Part shown: piece by piece, positions 24,109 through 26,036 of the stretch
How positions within the stretch are numbered: position 1 is the stretch's first letter
Layout: each line of letters opens with the position of its first letter
DNA from: Pseudomonadales bacterium
Lineage (GTDB): Bacteria > Pseudomonadota > Gammaproteobacteria > Pseudomonadales > Azotimanducaceae
Length of the DNA stretch: 26,036 nt
Direction: 5' to 3'
Assembly (NCBI GenBank): GCA_021295935.1
Contig: JAGWBL010000003.1
Location: 1 to 26,036, forward strand
Notes under the pieces: generated by a model
What the model saw: only the letters and a program-made list of their open reading frames with translations
Told to the model about the DNA's origin: nothing
The model's database searches: none
Made by a program: the position numbers and the translations under genes

Positions 24109-26036
24109 CACATCACGCATACCCAGCTTCTTTCAGCTGGACCTGCATGAACGAATCGAAGCGCTGAGAGAGCGGAATGTCCTCTCCGACACTGACCTGA
24201 GAGCGCTCAGGTCCGGCAAGCACACTCTCCAGGCCTCCACAGCCGACCACATGATCGAGAACGTGGTGGGAGTCATGGGACTGCCCCTCGGTCTCGGCCT
24301 CAACTTCCTGATCAATGGTCGAGAGGTGATAGTTCCGCTGGTCACGGAGGAGCCATCCATCGTCGCTGGACTTTCCGGCGCTGCCCGAGTGGCTCGTCTG
24401 TCTGGCGGATTTCACGCCGAAGCCACGGAGCCCGTGCTCGTGGGACAAGTGCAGGTCGTTGGACTCGATGATCCGGAAGCCGCCCAGACCAGGCTCGAAG
24501 AAGCGAGAGAAGACGTGCTCGGGCTCGCAAACAACTTGCATCCGAAGATGGTTGCGCGGGGCGGTGGTGCCAAGGACATCCAGACCTTCGTGCATCGATT
24601 GCCCGATGGCAAGCCTCCTATGCTCGTCCTGCACCTCTTGGTGGACACGCGCGATGCGATGGGCGCCAACGTGGTCAACGGCATGTGCGAAGGTGTTGCC
24701 GCGCTCGTGGAGTCCGTTACCGGAGGCAATGTGTTCCTTCGCATCCTCTCCAATCTGACCGATCGGGCGCTGGTCAAGGCGATCGTGAAGATCCCGACCA
24801 GCAATCTCCTGGTCCAGGGTTACTCCGGAGAGGAGGTTCGGGATGGAATCGTGCTGGCGAGCGACCTGGCTCGGGTCGACCGTTACCGGGCTACGACCCA
24901 CAACAAGGGAATCATGAACGGCGTGGACGCAGTCGCGATTGCGACCGGCAATGACTTCCGCGCCATCGAGGCTGCGGCTCACGCCTACGCGGCACGTGAC
25001 GGCACCTACTCGTCCTTGTCCTCGTGGGAGGCTGAGGACGACTGCCTTGTCGGAAGAATCGAAATGCCCATGAAGGTGGGCACGGTCGGAGGATCGCTCG
25101 AGGTCAACCCAACGGTCAAGATCAACCATCGTCTCATGGGACTGCCGAACGCAAGGGAATTGGCTGCCATCATGGGCGCGGTGGGACTTGCCCAGAACTA
25201 TGCCGCACTTCGTGCCTTGGCGACTGCGGGCATTCAGCAAAACCACATGACCTTGCACGCGCGAAGCGTGGCTTCAACGGCCGGCGTGCCATCCGAGCAC
25301 TTCAATGCGGTGGTCGATGGGCTGATCGAACAGGGCGACATAAAGGTCTGGAAGGCCAAGGAGATCCTGAAGCACATCGAGTCGGAAGGCACCGAAGTGG
25401 ATCCTGCGGCTGGCGCTTCCCCACGAAGTTCCGCATTTGGCAAGGTGATCCTCTTCGGCGAGCATGCCACGGTCTATGGCCATCCTGCGCTGGCGGCGCC
25501 TGTTCCTTTGGCTGTGGAAGCGCGCGTCCTGGATTCCAACCGCAAGCTCTTGGTGGAGCCAAGGTGGAAAATGGAGCAAAGGATTCCGGATGTTGCCGAA
25601 CGGCCGCAGGGGCTGCCGGGCATGCTCGCGCTGGTGCTGCAGCAACTGGGTATCGAGAACCGGGGCATGGTGATCGAGGCGTTTCCGAACATTCCGCGAG
25701 CAGTGGGGCTGGGAGGTTCGGCCGCGCTGGCTGTGGCGGTCATCAGAGCCCTGTCCGAGTACTTTGAGCTCGGACTCCGCAATGACGAAATCAATGCTTT
25801 CGCCTACGAATGCGAACGTGCGGCACACGGCAATCCTTCAGGAGTCGACAACACCGTAGCCACTTGGGGGGTTCCCTTGGAATTCAAGCGCGGCATGGAC
25901 GGTCAGCCATCCACACATGTCGAGCGTCGCCCAGGTCGCTCGGTACCGGTGCTTGTCGGCCTGTCAGGCAAGGAGAGCATGACCGCCCGGATGGTGGAAA
26001 AGGTCCGGGCAAGTCGAGAGCGCCACACCCGGTTCT
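24083..26036 (+). CDS. HMG-CoA reductase (class II) – mevalonate kinase fusion, 3' end missing
   Basis: One frame without stops for 651 codons to the window edge. Residues 1 to about 440 are a class II HMG-CoA reductase: ENVVGVMGLPLGLGLNF, catalytic Glu in TEEPSIVAG (about 89), DTRDAMGANVVN (about 191), catalytic Lys in THNKGIMNG (275), Asp in TGNDFRA, and His in QNHMTLHAR (388). After a short linker (HIESEGTEVDPAAGASPRSS) a mevalonate kinase begins near residue 450: FGKVILFGEHATVYGHPAL, the ATP loop AVGLGGSAALAV, and HGNPSGVDNTVATWG with the catalytic Asp. The last motif resembles animal mevalonate kinases. The product would reduce HMG-CoA to mevalonate and phosphorylate it. The frame was read codon by codon across the junction. 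The kinase C-terminus is outside the window. Confidence 0.95.
   Translation, partial: MAQPARPSSTSRIPSFFQLDLHERIEALRERNVLSDTDLRALRSGKHTLQASTADHMIENVVGVMGLPLGLGLNFLINGREVIVPLVTEEPSIVAGLSGAARVARLSGGFHAEATEPVLVGQVQVVGLDDPEAAQTRLEEAREDVLGLANNLHPKMVARGGGAKDIQTFVHRLPDGKPPMLVLHLLVDTRDAMGANVVNGMCEGVAALVESVTGGNVFLRILSNLTDRALVKAIVKIPTSNLLVQGYSGEEVRDGIVLASDLARVDRYRATTHNKGIMNGVDAVAIATGNDFRAIEAAAHAYAARDGTYSSLSSWEAEDDCLVGRIEMPMKVGTVGGSLEVNPTVKINHRLMGLPNARELAAIMGAVGLAQNYAALRALATAGIQQNHMTLHARSVASTAGVPSEHFNAVVDGLIEQGDIKVWKAKEILKHIESEGTEVDPAAGASPRSSAFGKVILFGEHATVYGHPALAAPVPLAVEARVLDSNRKLLVEPRWKMEQRIPDVAERPQGLPGMLALVLQQLGIENRGMVIEAFPNIPRAVGLGGSAALAVAVIRALSEYFELGLRNDEINAFAYECERAAHGNPSGVDNTVATWGVPLEFKRGMDGQPSTHVERRPGRSVPVLVGLSGKESMTARMVEKVRASRERHTRF

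Noticed and set aside
24113..25258. 381-codon minus-strand frame opposite HMG-CoA reductase
   Set aside because: Shadow frame; the plus strand carries all reductase motifs.

Overview
The window looks like chromosomal DNA of a GC-rich, aerobic, Gram-negative gammaproteobacterium. The evidence is the order polA | DUF2782 – fructosamine-kinase-like homoserine kinase (an arrangement known from Pseudomonas-type genomes), a TonB-dependent receptor, SURF1 and SCO factors for haem-copper oxidase, cytochrome c' and cytochrome b561, and the proteobacterial ergothioneine pair EgtB/EgtD. Species cannot be named from the sequence. Many genes start with TTG or GTG, and several neighbours overlap by a few bases. 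No tRNA, rRNA, CRISPR array or intact insertion sequence was seen.

Layout. 1-4152 (minus): a four-gene ABC export system, read as adaptor, ATPase, permease, permease; the last permease runs off the left edge. 4483-5334 (minus): a ZIP-family metal transporter gene cut by one in-frame TAG. 5600-8317 (minus): DNA polymerase I whose proofreading site has lost two catalytic aspartates. 8359-9780 (plus): DUF2782 protein and homoserine kinase. 9772-13396 (minus): a tight SURF1-SCO1-EgtB-EgtD run. About 13740-14453 (plus): a decayed TnpB remnant. 14468-15513 (minus): purE and tsaC. 15660-16804: cytochrome b561 and cytochrome c' converging with a 16-bp overlap. 17179-20346 (plus): a very long TonB-dependent receptor preceded by an 11-bp-arm inverted repeat.

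20755-26036 (plus): the most unusual part, an overlapping gene run of amidase, diphosphomevalonate decarboxylase, phosphomevalonate kinase, and one continuous reading frame that joins a class II HMG-CoA reductase to a mevalonate kinase. Together the last three genes encode all four steps from HMG-CoA to isopentenyl diphosphate. HMG-CoA synthase and IPP isomerase are not in the window and may lie to the right. The mevalonate route is uncommon in gammaproteobacteria, which mostly use the MEP route. A fusion of its first committed enzyme with the next kinase is the strongest candidate here for something not well described. The kinase domain is cut by the right edge of the window.

Most other long open frames are antisense shadows of these genes, expected at this GC content.
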